DNA from: Actinomycetota bacterium
Lineage (GTDB): Bacteria > Actinomycetota > Acidimicrobiia > Acidimicrobiales > Ilumatobacteraceae
Assembly: GCA_005788205.1 (NCBI GenBank)
Contig: SXYT01000071.1
Coordinates: 1-25,649 of the forward strand
Length of the DNA stretch: 25,649 nt
Reading direction: 5' to 3'
The translations under genes were made by a program, and so were the position numbers. Within the stretch, counting starts at the first letter, position 1. Each line of letters begins with the position of its first letter. The notes beneath the pieces are model-generated. The model was not told the DNA's origin, did no database searches, and worked only from the letters and a program-made list of their open reading frames with translations. Shown here piece by piece: positions 1 to 5,642 of this stretch.

Positions 1-30
1 CGGCGGGGACGGCCGGCGAACAGCCGGACT

Positions 31-891
31 TCAGCCGATGGTCACGGTCGTCAGGTCGTTCCCCACGGTGACAGTCCCCGTGTAACCACCATCGCGCGCG
101 TCGCGCTCGAACTTCTGGGCCTCTTCGACCGACCCGGGTGACGGAATGAGGTGAGTGAGCAGCAGGTGCTTGACGCGGTGCTTCTCTGCGAGTTCACCGA
201 TGGCAACAGAGTCAGCGTGGTAGTCGAAGATGTTCTCGATCCATGTGCCCGCAATGGCCTTCTGCATCGCCCTCTTGCGGCATGCCTCGTGGACGAGCAC
301 GTCGGCACCCGCAGCCATGGAGAACACTTCCTCGCACGCCCGCGTGTCCCCGGAGATGACCACGGTGCCGTCGGCAGTGGTGACCCGGTAGGCCACTGCG
401 TCCAGCACTGGCTCGTGGTGGACGGCCACTGCCTCGACTCTCACTGATCCGTCGGTGGATTCCCACACCACCGTCGGCACGGTTGACGGCACGAAGGAGC
501 GCACGTCCAGACGGAGGTCCACGTTGCCCGTGTGCTCCTTCCGGACGTGGATGTCATCGTCGAAGGCATCCATCATCCGCTCGACGTACCGCTGTGCGGA
601 GCCGGTGGGGGTGACGATCGGCAACGGACCCGCCTCGGCCAGGTGCTCCTGCACCCAGCGCGTCAGCACGACATCAGGAATGTCCACCACATGGTCGCTG
701 TGGTAGTGGGTCACGAAGAGCGCCGTCAGTTCCGTTGGCGAGACACCCGCCTCGATCATGCGCAGGACGGTCGCGCGGCCAGCATCGAACTGCAGGGACA
801 CCGCGCCGTGTCGCACGAGGACACCGGCACCGGCCCGTCCGGGAGTTGCATGTGGCACCCCGGTTCCCGTCAAAATCACCGTTGTGCTCAT
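31..891 (-). CDS. MBL-fold metallo-hydrolase (RNase Z-like)
   Basis: A 286-residue metallo-beta-lactamase-fold hydrolase. The zinc-binding motif THYHSDH lies at residues 61-67 (H62, H64, D66, H67). Further metal-ligand candidates are SGDTR near residue 180 and LTHL near residue 246. The overall order resembles the RNase Z/arylsulfatase-like branch of the superfamily, cytoplasmic with no signal peptide. The substrate cannot be read from the sequence. The ATG at 891 is supported by a TAGGTT hexamer ending 6 nt upstream, which implies a leaderless transcript of its own even though the aminotransferase gene lies 59 bp upstream on the same strand. The fold assignment is secure; the RNase Z or other specificity is open. 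Confidence 0.85.
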   Translation of the reverse strand: MSTTVILTGTGVPHATPGRAGAGVLVRHGAVSLQFDAGRATVLRMIEAGVSPTELTALFVTHYHSDHVVDIPDVVLTRWVQEHLAEAGPLPIVTPTGSAQRYVERMMDAFDDDIHVRKEHTGNVDLRLDVRSFVPSTVPTVVWESTDGSVRVEAVAVHHEPVLDAVAYRVTTADGTVVISGDTRACEEVFSMAAGADVLVHEACRKRAMQKAIAGTWIENIFDYHADSVAIGELAEKHRVKHLLLTHLIPSPGSVEEAQKFERDARDGGYTGTVTVGNDLTTVTIG

Positions 892-897
892 GCGGCC

Positions 898-903
898 AAC
901 CTA
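898..903 (-). promoter_or_regulatory. -10 element (leaderless) for the MBL hydrolase
   Basis: TAGGTT on the minus strand, 6 nt before the ATG at 891. It fits the TANNNT pattern repeated before many starts in this window. No clear -35 is visible. Confidence 0.55.
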
Positions 904-950
904 CGACAGTCGGTCACCGCGGCGAAAACGCACCGTGTGCGCCGGCGGCG

Positions 951-2177
951 TCAGTCCTTCGGCGGGACGTACGTGGAGAGGAAGTTGCCGAGACGGCCGA
1001 TGGCCTCGGTCAGGTCCTTCGCCCACGGCAGCGTGACAATGCGCAGGTGGTCGGTGCTCGGCCAGTTGAAGCCGGTGCCCTGGACCACGAGCACGTGCTC
1101 GGCGCGCAGGAAGTCCAGCACGAACCTGCGGTCGTCCTTGATCTCGTACATCTCGGGGTCGAGACGCGGGAACACGTAGAGGGCGCCCTTCGGGACCACG
1201 CACGACACTCCCGGGATCTGGTGCAGCGCCTCCACGGCGGCGTCGCGCTGGGCAAGCAGGCGCCCACCCGGCAGCACGAGGTCCTTGATGCTCTGGCGCC
1301 CGCCGAGCGCGGTCTGGATCGCGTACTGGGCCGGGTGGTTCGCGCACAGTCGCATGTTCGTGAGCATGTTGATGCCCTCAATGTACGAGGCGGCGTGCTT
1401 GCGCGGGCCGGTGACGACCATCCAGCCGCTGCGGAAGCCGGCCAGGCGGTACGCCTTGGAGAGGCCGTTGAAGGTGAACACCAGCGCGTCGGGCGCGAGC
1501 TCGGCGAACGTCTGGTGCACGGCGTCGTCGTAGAGGATCGTGTCGTAGATCTCGTCGGCGAAGACGATGAGGTTGTGCTCCACCGCGATGTCAGCGATCT
1601 CACGTAGCACCTGCCTCCCGTACACCGCGCCCGTGGGGTTGTTCGGGTTGATGACCGCGATGGCCTTCGTGTTCTTCGAGATCTTCGACCGGATGTCCTC
1701 CAGGTCAGGGTTCCAGCCGTCAGCCTCGTTGCACAGGTAGTGCACGGGTCGCCCGCCGGCGAGGCTGGTGGACGCCGTCCAGAGCGGGTAGTCGGGCGCG
1801 GGGATAAGCACCTCGTCACCCTCGTCCAGCAGGGCGTTCAGGGCCAGCTGGATGAGCTCGCTCACGCCGTTGCCCAGCCACACGTCGTCGGGGTCGGTGA
1901 TATCGATGCCGCGCTCCTGGTAGTGCTGCACCACCGCGGTGCGCGCGCTGCGGATGCCCTGGGAGTCGCTGTAGCCCTGGGACTGGGGCAGGTGACGGAT
2001 CACGTCGACCAGGATCTCCGGCGGTGCCTCGAACCCGAACGGGTGCGGGTTGCCGATGTTCAGCTTCATGATCCGGTGGCCCTGCTCCTCCAGGCGCTTG
2101 GCCTCCTCCAGCACCGGGCCGCGGATGTCGTAGAGGACGTTCTCCAGCTTCGCTGACTGCTTGATTTCCTCGATCAT
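951..2177 (-). CDS. alaA: PLP-dependent aminotransferase, AlaA/AspC-like
   Basis: A 408-residue fold-type I class I/II aminotransferase, close in pattern to bacterial AlaA (glutamate-pyruvate transaminase) and to mycobacterial AspC. Visible PLP residues are N180 in NPNNPTG, D208 and Y211 in FADEIYD, the Schiff-base lysine K241 in FNGLSKAYR, and R249 in FRSGW. The N-terminal IGNPHPFGF motif is characteristic of the AlaA group. The likely role is interconversion of alanine/pyruvate with glutamate/2-oxoglutarate in the cytoplasm. The start lies 25 nt after the dcd stop with AGGA closely upstream, so the gene probably shares the dcd transcript. Family assignment is secure; the exact amino-acid preference is inferred. 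Confidence 0.88.
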   Translation of the reverse strand: MIEEIKQSAKLENVLYDIRGPVLEEAKRLEEQGHRIMKLNIGNPHPFGFEAPPEILVDVIRHLPQSQGYSDSQGIRSARTAVVQHYQERGIDITDPDDVWLGNGVSELIQLALNALLDEGDEVLIPAPDYPLWTASTSLAGGRPVHYLCNEADGWNPDLEDIRSKISKNTKAIAVINPNNPTGAVYGRQVLREIADIAVEHNLIVFADEIYDTILYDDAVHQTFAELAPDALVFTFNGLSKAYRLAGFRSGWMVVTGPRKHAASYIEGINMLTNMRLCANHPAQYAIQTALGGRQSIKDLVLPGGRLLAQRDAAVEALHQIPGVSCVVPKGALYVFPRLDPEMYEIKDDRRFVLDFLRAEHVLVVQGTGFNWPSTDHLRIVTLPWAKDLTEAIGRLGNFLSTYVPPKD

Positions 2178-2202
2178 CGTCCTGTGTCCCCGTGCCGTGC
2201 CG

Positions 2203-2766
2203 TCAGCGGAAGTTCTCGAAGTAGCGGCTGGGTGTCGGCCCGCGCTGGCCCTGGTACTTGGAGCCCTTCGCGCCGGAGCCGTAGGGGTTCTCCGCGGGCG
2301 ACGTCATCTTGATGAAGCTGATCTGGCCGATCTTCATCCCCGGGTACAGGGTGATCGGCAGGTTCGCCAGGTTCGCCAGCTCGAGAGTGACGTGGCCGTC
2401 GAAGCCGGCGTCGATGAAGCCGGCGGTGGAATGGATGACGAGACCGAGACGGCCGAGCGAGCTCTTGCCCTCCACGCGCGCCACGAGGTCGTTCGGCACG
2501 GCGACGCGCTCGAGCGTGCTGCCGAGCGCAAACTCGCCGGGGTGCAGCATGAACGCCTCGCCCTCGGGCACCTCCACCAGTTCGGTGAGCCCGGTGAGGT
2601 CCTGCTTCACGTCCAGCACGGCGGCCGTGTGGTTGCGGAACACGCGGAACAGGTTCGACACCTTCACGTCGATCGAGGACGGCTGGACGCAGGACTCGTC
2701 GAACGGCTCGATGATGATGCGGCCCGCGGCAATGTCGGTGCGCAGGTCACGGTCGGAGAGAATCAC
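2203..2766 (-). CDS. dcd: dCTP deaminase (Dcd; likely dUMP-forming type)
   Basis: A 187-residue trimeric dUTPase-fold enzyme that deaminates dCTP. The M. tuberculosis homologue is bifunctional (dCTP to dUMP), and this sequence tracks it closely. Motifs seen: ILSDRDL at the N-terminus, QPSSIDVKV, LHPGEFALGST, VEGKSSLGRLGL and HSTAGFIDAGFDGHVTLEL (the catalytic-site segment), PGMKIGQI, and GSKYQGQRGPTPSR at the C-terminus. The open frame extends further upstream, through the tRNA fragment. The family's N-terminus begins at the GTG at 2766, and a TAGGGT hexamer ends 7 nt before it, so that start was chosen. It lies upstream of the aminotransferase in a probable two-gene unit. Confidence 0.93.
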   Translation of the reverse strand: MILSDRDLRTDIAAGRIIIEPFDESCVQPSSIDVKVSNLFRVFRNHTAAVLDVKQDLTGLTELVEVPEGEAFMLHPGEFALGSTLERVAVPNDLVARVEGKSSLGRLGLVIHSTAGFIDAGFDGHVTLELANLANLPITLYPGMKIGQISFIKMTSPAENPYGSGAKGSKYQGQRGPTPSRYFENFR

Positions 2767-2773
2767 GGGGGAA

Positions 2774-2779
2774 ACCCTA
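2774..2779 (-). promoter_or_regulatory. -10 element (leaderless) for dcd
   Basis: TAGGGT on the minus strand, followed by 7 nt and then the GTG start at 2766. It supports both the GTG start and a leaderless mRNA. Confidence 0.55.
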
Positions 2780-2841
2780 CCGAAACGGGCAGTTCGGGCC
2801 CGTGGGATTATGCGGCTGTGCGGAGGAAACGGTGCCATTGC

Positions 2842-2847
2842 TAGCCT
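2842..2847 (+). promoter_or_regulatory. Original promoter -10 of the tRNA-Gly gene
   Basis: TAGCCT, 12 nt before the first base of the truncated tRNA-Gly copy at 2860. By the TANNNT pattern of this window transcription would begin about 2854. This native promoter now drives only the broken left copy. Confidence 0.45.
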
Positions 2848-2858
2848 TTGGCTCCACC

Positions 2859-2899
2859 CGCGGGTGTAGTTCAATGGCAGAACATCAGCTTCCCAAGCT
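2859..2899 (+). repeat. Left 41-bp direct repeat (tRNA 5' half)
   Basis: Exact 41-bp match to 4735-4775. It covers one flanking C plus the first 40 nt of tRNA-Gly(CCC), through the 3' side of the anticodon stem. The match breaks at 2900 (T here, G in the intact copy) and at 2858 (C here, A at 4734). It is the left boundary (att-like site or target duplication) of the restriction-modification island. Confidence 0.9.
2860..2899 (+). pseudogene. Truncated tRNA-Gly(CCC), 5' fragment
   Basis: Forty nucleotides identical to the 5' part of the tRNA at 4736: acceptor 5' strand GCGGGTG, D arm, anticodon loop TTCCCAA, and most of the anticodon stem. The variable region, T arm and acceptor 3' strand are missing, because the sequence diverges at 2900 into AT-richer island DNA. 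It cannot fold into a tRNA. It is the leftover of the chromosomal gene after insertion. Confidence 0.92.
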
Positions 2900-3131
2900 T
2901 ATTTGGTGAAGTGAAAGAGCGTTTGTTTGTGGGGGTTTCCGCGAAATCCTTCCCAGGTGCCATCCCAACTTTTGCGCTGAAATCTTGGATCGGTGACCAT
3001 ATTCCCAGGTGCAGTTGGGAATAGCTCAAGAACAAAGCCTCCCCATCAAACTCGTAATTCGCCCACTGGGACCTCAACCGTGCGCAGATTTGAGCCAGCT
3101 CGTTTCACAAACAGCGCTTAACGCGTTGTGC
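2900..3131. other. Non-coding left end of the island
   Basis: About 230 bp between the tRNA fragment and the methyltransferase stop. No credible gene is present. TTCCCAGGTGC occurs twice (near 2960 and at 3002), and ATTCCCA (3001-3007) with TGGGAAT (3016-3022) can form a 7-bp stem with an 8-nt loop. There is no T-run after it, so it is not a clear terminator. Confidence 0.5.
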
Positions 3132-3902
3132 TTAGAAGAGTCTTGGCTTGTCCTGTTCAGCCACCAAGCGGTCATTCGCAATTTGTACATAGTCCGGATT
3201 CAGTTCGAATCCGATGAATCTCCGACCATTTCGAAGGGCAGCGACTCCCGTTGTGCCGCTACCTGCGAATGGATCTAGCACTAAGTCATTCTCTTTCGAA
3301 GAAGCTTTGACCATCCGCTCAATAATCTCAAGTGGCTTTTGCGTCGGGTGGTCGGTTCTCTCAGAGTGAATGCGGTGCAGTCGCGAAACACTCCAAACGT
3401 CCTTAGGGTTGTATCCCACTTCTAGCCACTTCTTACCCACAAAAATTGAACGCGACCTTGCCTTCTTGGTCTCTTCGTCATACGGAATTCGAACAGCGTC
3501 AAGGTCAAACGTGTAGCCCGACGATTTCACAAAGAGCCCGATGTTGTCGTGCACCGAACTGAACTTTCTCGTTGAACCACCCATGCTTGGGACTCGGCGA
3601 TCCCAAATGATCTCATTGATCATTGTCATTTTGGTTTTCAGATACCCAAAGATTTCAGGACTGAATTTCCAAGTCGCAAATACGTAGAAGGAGGCTGTGT
3701 CCTTCATTTTTGGCACGAGAAGATCAATCCACGCGAATGTCCACTCAAGAAATTCGTTGGACTGCCTTCTGTCAGAGTCGTTTCCGAAGTCTTTGCCCAA
3801 TGAATATGGCGGATCCGCAATGACTAGATCAATCGATCCATCGTCAAGCTCGCTGATCAACGAAAGAGCGTCACCAAGAACGACCAGGTCATCAAGATTC
3901 AT
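3132..3902 (-). CDS. Type II DNA methyltransferase, beta class
   Basis: A 256-residue DNA methyltransferase that would protect host DNA from the adjacent endonuclease by methylating an exocyclic amino group (N6-adenine or N4-cytosine). The catalytic motif IV, DPPY, is at residues 30-33. The SAM-binding motif I, DPFAGSGTTG, is at residues 210-219 near the C-terminus. This order (IV before I) defines the beta class. HPTQKP at 185-190 is typical of the group. The start overlaps the endonuclease stop by 4 bp (ATGA), so the two are translationally coupled. Base composition is clearly lower in GC than that of the flanking genes, which fits recent acquisition. DPPY alone does not settle adenine versus cytosine, and the recognition site is unknown. 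Confidence 0.9.
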   Translation of the reverse strand: MNLDDLVVLGDALSLISELDDGSIDLVIADPPYSLGKDFGNDSDRRQSNEFLEWTFAWIDLLVPKMKDTASFYVFATWKFSPEIFGYLKTKMTMINEIIWDRRVPSMGGSTRKFSSVHDNIGLFVKSSGYTFDLDAVRIPYDEETKKARSRSIFVGKKWLEVGYNPKDVWSVSRLHRIHSERTDHPTQKPLEIIERMVKASSKENDLVLDPFAGSGTTGVAALRNGRRFIGFELNPDYVQIANDRLVAEQDKPRLF

Positions 3903-4510
3903 TTCAGCCTCAACGTCTTTGAGCTCTCGCGGAGAGCCTCCATAAATTCGTCGCGAGTCCGAAATTCAGGAGTGTGACTGTAGAAGGCCTGGATCTTGTC
4001 GTTCGTCGGATTCACGTAGAGCGGAAGAAACTGAGGGCTGAACACAATCATATCCGTCTCCTCAAAATGAATTCGTCGATTTGCATGCGCGGTATCAAAT
4101 CGGATTCCTATACACGCGTAGTAGAGGCGATAATCGGGCACATCGCGATACCGCTCGTACAACTTCACTACTGCGCTGATGTCATTCTTATTTGCCTTCT
4201 TGTCCACTTGATGTGACTTGATATTTACGTAGTACCTGACGCCTTGACTTACGAATTCGATGTCGTGCAACTCAGTATCAGGGAGTTCGTAATTGACCTC
4301 TGAAATGCCGATTTCTGAATCATTGGCCCTTATGGACTGACAAACAACTTGCTCGACAAGCCAGCTGACGCTCCTAGTATGTGGTTTAAGTCCGTACGGA
4401 AGAGCTTCTGCTGTTGTGACATCAAAGCTTGAAAAAAGCTTGAGTGCCTTTGTGAAGACTTGCTTCACATCATCGACCTCCCGCTTCACAAGTGCTATGT
4501 CATCTGGCAT
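3899..4510 (-). CDS. Putative type II restriction endonuclease
   Basis: A 203-residue protein placed immediately upstream of the methyltransferase in a 4-bp-overlap operon, which is the main reason to call it the cognate endonuclease. A PD-(D/E)XK-like core is visible: an E in a preceding helix (WLVEQVV, E53), D83 in LHDIEF, then a beta hairpin ending YVNIKSH with K98. The position expected to be D or E two residues before the lysine is N96, which is unusual, so another acidic residue such as E85 may contribute. The ATG at 4510 has AGGA about 6 nt upstream. I do not recognise a named subfamily. The alternative is a non-nuclease accessory protein of a solitary methyltransferase, which is less likely. 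Confidence 0.72.
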   Translation of the reverse strand: MPDDIALVKREVDDVKQVFTKALKLFSSFDVTTAEALPYGLKPHTRSVSWLVEQVVCQSIRANDSEIGISEVNYELPDTELHDIEFVSQGVRYYVNIKSHQVDKKANKNDISAVVKLYERYRDVPDYRLYYACIGIRFDTAHANRRIHFEETDMIVFSPQFLPLYVNPTNDKIQAFYSHTPEFRTRDEFMEALRESSKTLRLK

Positions 4511-4735
4511 ATTTGGTCCTGGAGGTAGTTTCCGACGACTGAGTCACTGTCTGGATGCGAACTCTCGACGGAAGTCGAGGAACCGCAATCTAGCAATTGA
4601 CTGCGGCATGGAAGCTCCCGATCAGGCCTCGTCAAGGTCTCTGAGACTGATCATCCAACGACCCAACTCACCCCAAGTTTGCTGGCACGAATTGAAACGC
4701 GCTGTTACCCTAAGTGTGGCTCAAATGCTGATCAC
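4511..4735. other. Upstream region of the RM operon
   Basis: No gene is seen here. It must hold the minus-strand promoter of the endonuclease and, on the plus strand, the promoter now serving the intact tRNA. Symmetric elements are GACTGAGTC at 4537-4545 (close to the endonuclease start), a perfect 6-bp hairpin CTCGAC/GTCGAG with a 4-nt loop at 4564-4579, and GTCTCTGAGAC at 4637-4647. A minus-strand TAGATT at 4587-4592 could be a -10. No controller-protein gene is present. Confidence 0.4.
4706..4711 (+). promoter_or_regulatory. Possible -10 for the intact tRNA-Gly, supplied by the island
   Basis: TACCCT, 24 nt before the tRNA 5' end. It fits TANNNT but is not otherwise distinctive, and a TTGAAA at 4692 is too close to be its -35. 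It lies in island DNA, so the promoter of the working tRNA gene would be foreign. Confidence 0.25.
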
Positions 4736-4775
4736 GCGGGTGTAGTTCAATGGCAGAACATCAGCTTCCCAAGCT
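4735..4775 (+). repeat. Right 41-bp direct repeat (tRNA 5' half)
   Basis: Exact partner of 2859-2899. It forms the 5' half of the complete tRNA-Gly and marks the right boundary of the island. Confidence 0.9.
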
Positions 4776-4809
4776 GAGAATGCGGGTTCGATTCCCGTCA
4801 CCCGCTCCA
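4736..4809 (+). tRNA. tRNA-Gly(CCC)
   Basis: A complete cloverleaf: acceptor GCGGGTG (4736-4742) pairs over 7 bp with CACCCGC (4799-4805), followed by discriminator T and an encoded CCA (4807-4809). The D arm contains AGTTCAATGG. The anticodon loop is TTCCCAA, giving anticodon CCC, which reads GGG glycine codons. The T arm is GGGTTCGATTCCC. The 5' 40 nt are duplicated at 2860. The 3' part and downstream flank look chromosomal, while the 5' part and promoter region come with the island. Confidence 0.95.
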
Positions 4810-5021
4810 ATGGCACCGTTCGCAATGCTCACGCGGACCAAGTGACAGCTCCGGCCGCGGGGAAATCCAATTCTCGTGGCCAGATCCCGTTTGCTGCTGG
4901 CGTGATTACGCTTGGCATGGTCGGGATGTTCGTGATGTGCCGCGCCCGGAGCCAGCCTCGGCAATGAGCGGTGCGGGGGTGAACCGGCCGACAACCAACC
5001 ATGACAAAAGGGAGGCACCCA
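4810..5021. other. Intergenic region before the ECF sigma gene
   Basis: About 210 bp with no supported gene. It begins with chromosomal flank containing CAATGGCACCGTT (4808-4820), the inverse complement of 2828-2840. GGGGAAA at 4859-4865 recurs at 5588 before the subtilase gene, which might mark promoters of the same sigma factor. A matching -10 is not convincing, so this is weak. Confidence 0.35.
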
Positions 5022-5540
5022 TTGCCTGATGGCGAATCCCCGCTCTTGCCCCGGCTCAAGGCCCGCGATGCAGCTGCATGGGCTGAGTTCTACGACCGCC
5101 ACGCTGCCGGTCTGCGTGCATACATACGCCGGATCGGCGGAAGAGACCCCGATGACCTGCTGGGCGAGACCATGGTGCAGGTGGTGCGCGACATCCACCG
5201 GTTCGCCGGCACCGACGCCGAACTACGGGCCTGGCTCTTCGGGGTGGCGCGGCACCGGGTGATCGATGCTGCACGACGGCGGAAGACCCGGCCCTCTGTG
5301 GTCGAGGCTGAGGACAGAGACCTGCCGGCGCCGGAGCAGGAGTTCGCCATGCCCGACCGGGAGACCTTGTCGGCGCTTCTTGACTCTCTCACCGACGACC
5401 AGAGGGAAGTCGTGTGGTTGCGCTTCGGCGCGGACCTGTCCGTGGAAGAGACGGCAAGGACCGTGGGCAAGACCCCGGATGCCGTGGCTGCCCTGACCCT
5501 GCGGGCTCTGCGCAGGATGCGAAGACTGGCTGGCCGGTAG
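5022..5540 (+). CDS. ECF-family RNA polymerase sigma factor
   Basis: About 172 residues with the two ECF regions. Sigma-2 is seen as DPDDLLGETMVQVVRDIHRF and AWLFGVARHRVIDAARR. Sigma-4 is LTDDQREVVWLRF, SVEETARTVG and AVAALTLRALRRMR. It would direct RNA polymerase to a small regulon in response to a signal. I chose the TTG at 5022 because AAAGGGAGG (5007-5015) stands 6 nt before it; the in-frame ATG at 5001 has no ribosome site and would place this Shine-Dalgarno inside the gene. The next gene, 102 bp on, is a membrane subtilase with an anti-sigma-like N-terminus and is probably its regulator. No separate anti-sigma gene is present. Confidence 0.88.
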   Translation: MPDGESPLLPRLKARDAAAWAEFYDRHAAGLRAYIRRIGGRDPDDLLGETMVQVVRDIHRFAGTDAELRAWLFGVARHRVIDAARRRKTRPSVVEAEDRDLPAPEQEFAMPDRETLSALLDSLTDDQREVVWLRFGADLSVEETARTVGKTPDAVAALTLRALRRMRRLAGR

Positions 5541-5642
5541 TTCTTCGGGCCCCACAACCGCCCCGAACGGCAGTTCAGGGATTTCCCGGGGAAAAATCGG
5601 TACACCCGTCATCCATCGGAAGTCCCGCGCGCTGTACGAGTC

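Larger units (their letters stand above)
2900..4775. mobile_element. Restriction-modification island in tRNA-Gly
   Basis: A 1.9-kb insertion made of AT-richer DNA with codon use unlike the surrounding genes. It carries a restriction endonuclease and a DNA methyltransferase, and it ends in a copy of the tRNA 5' half that rebuilds an intact tRNA-Gly. The boundaries are the 41-bp direct repeats at 2859-2899 and 4735-4775. No integrase, transposase or inverted terminal repeat is present inside. It could be an integrative element that lost its integrase or was mobilised in trans, or an RM cassette inserted with a long target duplication, a pattern known for some type II RM systems. That it is an insertion is well supported; the mechanism is not. 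Confidence 0.82.

Noticed and set aside
735..1607. 290-residue plus-strand open frame
   Set aside because: Antisense of the MBL and aminotransferase genes; GC-rich third positions create such frames.
3001..3022. Stem-loop downstream of the methyltransferase as an intrinsic terminator
   Set aside because: No T-run follows on the minus strand and it lies over 100 bp from the stop.
2871..3077. 68-residue minus-strand open frame at the left end of the island
   Set aside because: It runs into the tRNA fragment, has no ribosome site and matches no domain pattern.
4416..4745. 109-residue plus-strand open frame near the right end of the island
   Set aside because: It overlaps the endonuclease in antisense, has no domain and no start signal.
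4761..5198. Minus-strand 145-residue open frame ending GDGNRTRILSLGS
   Set aside because: It reads backwards through the tRNA-Gly and the sigma gene start. This peptide end is a well-known artefact of translating tRNA genes.
5588..5610. GGGGAA...CGTC as an ECF-type autoregulated promoter for the protease gene
   Set aside because: The 13-nt spacer is short for ECF promoters and the upstream sigma gene lacks a matching pair.
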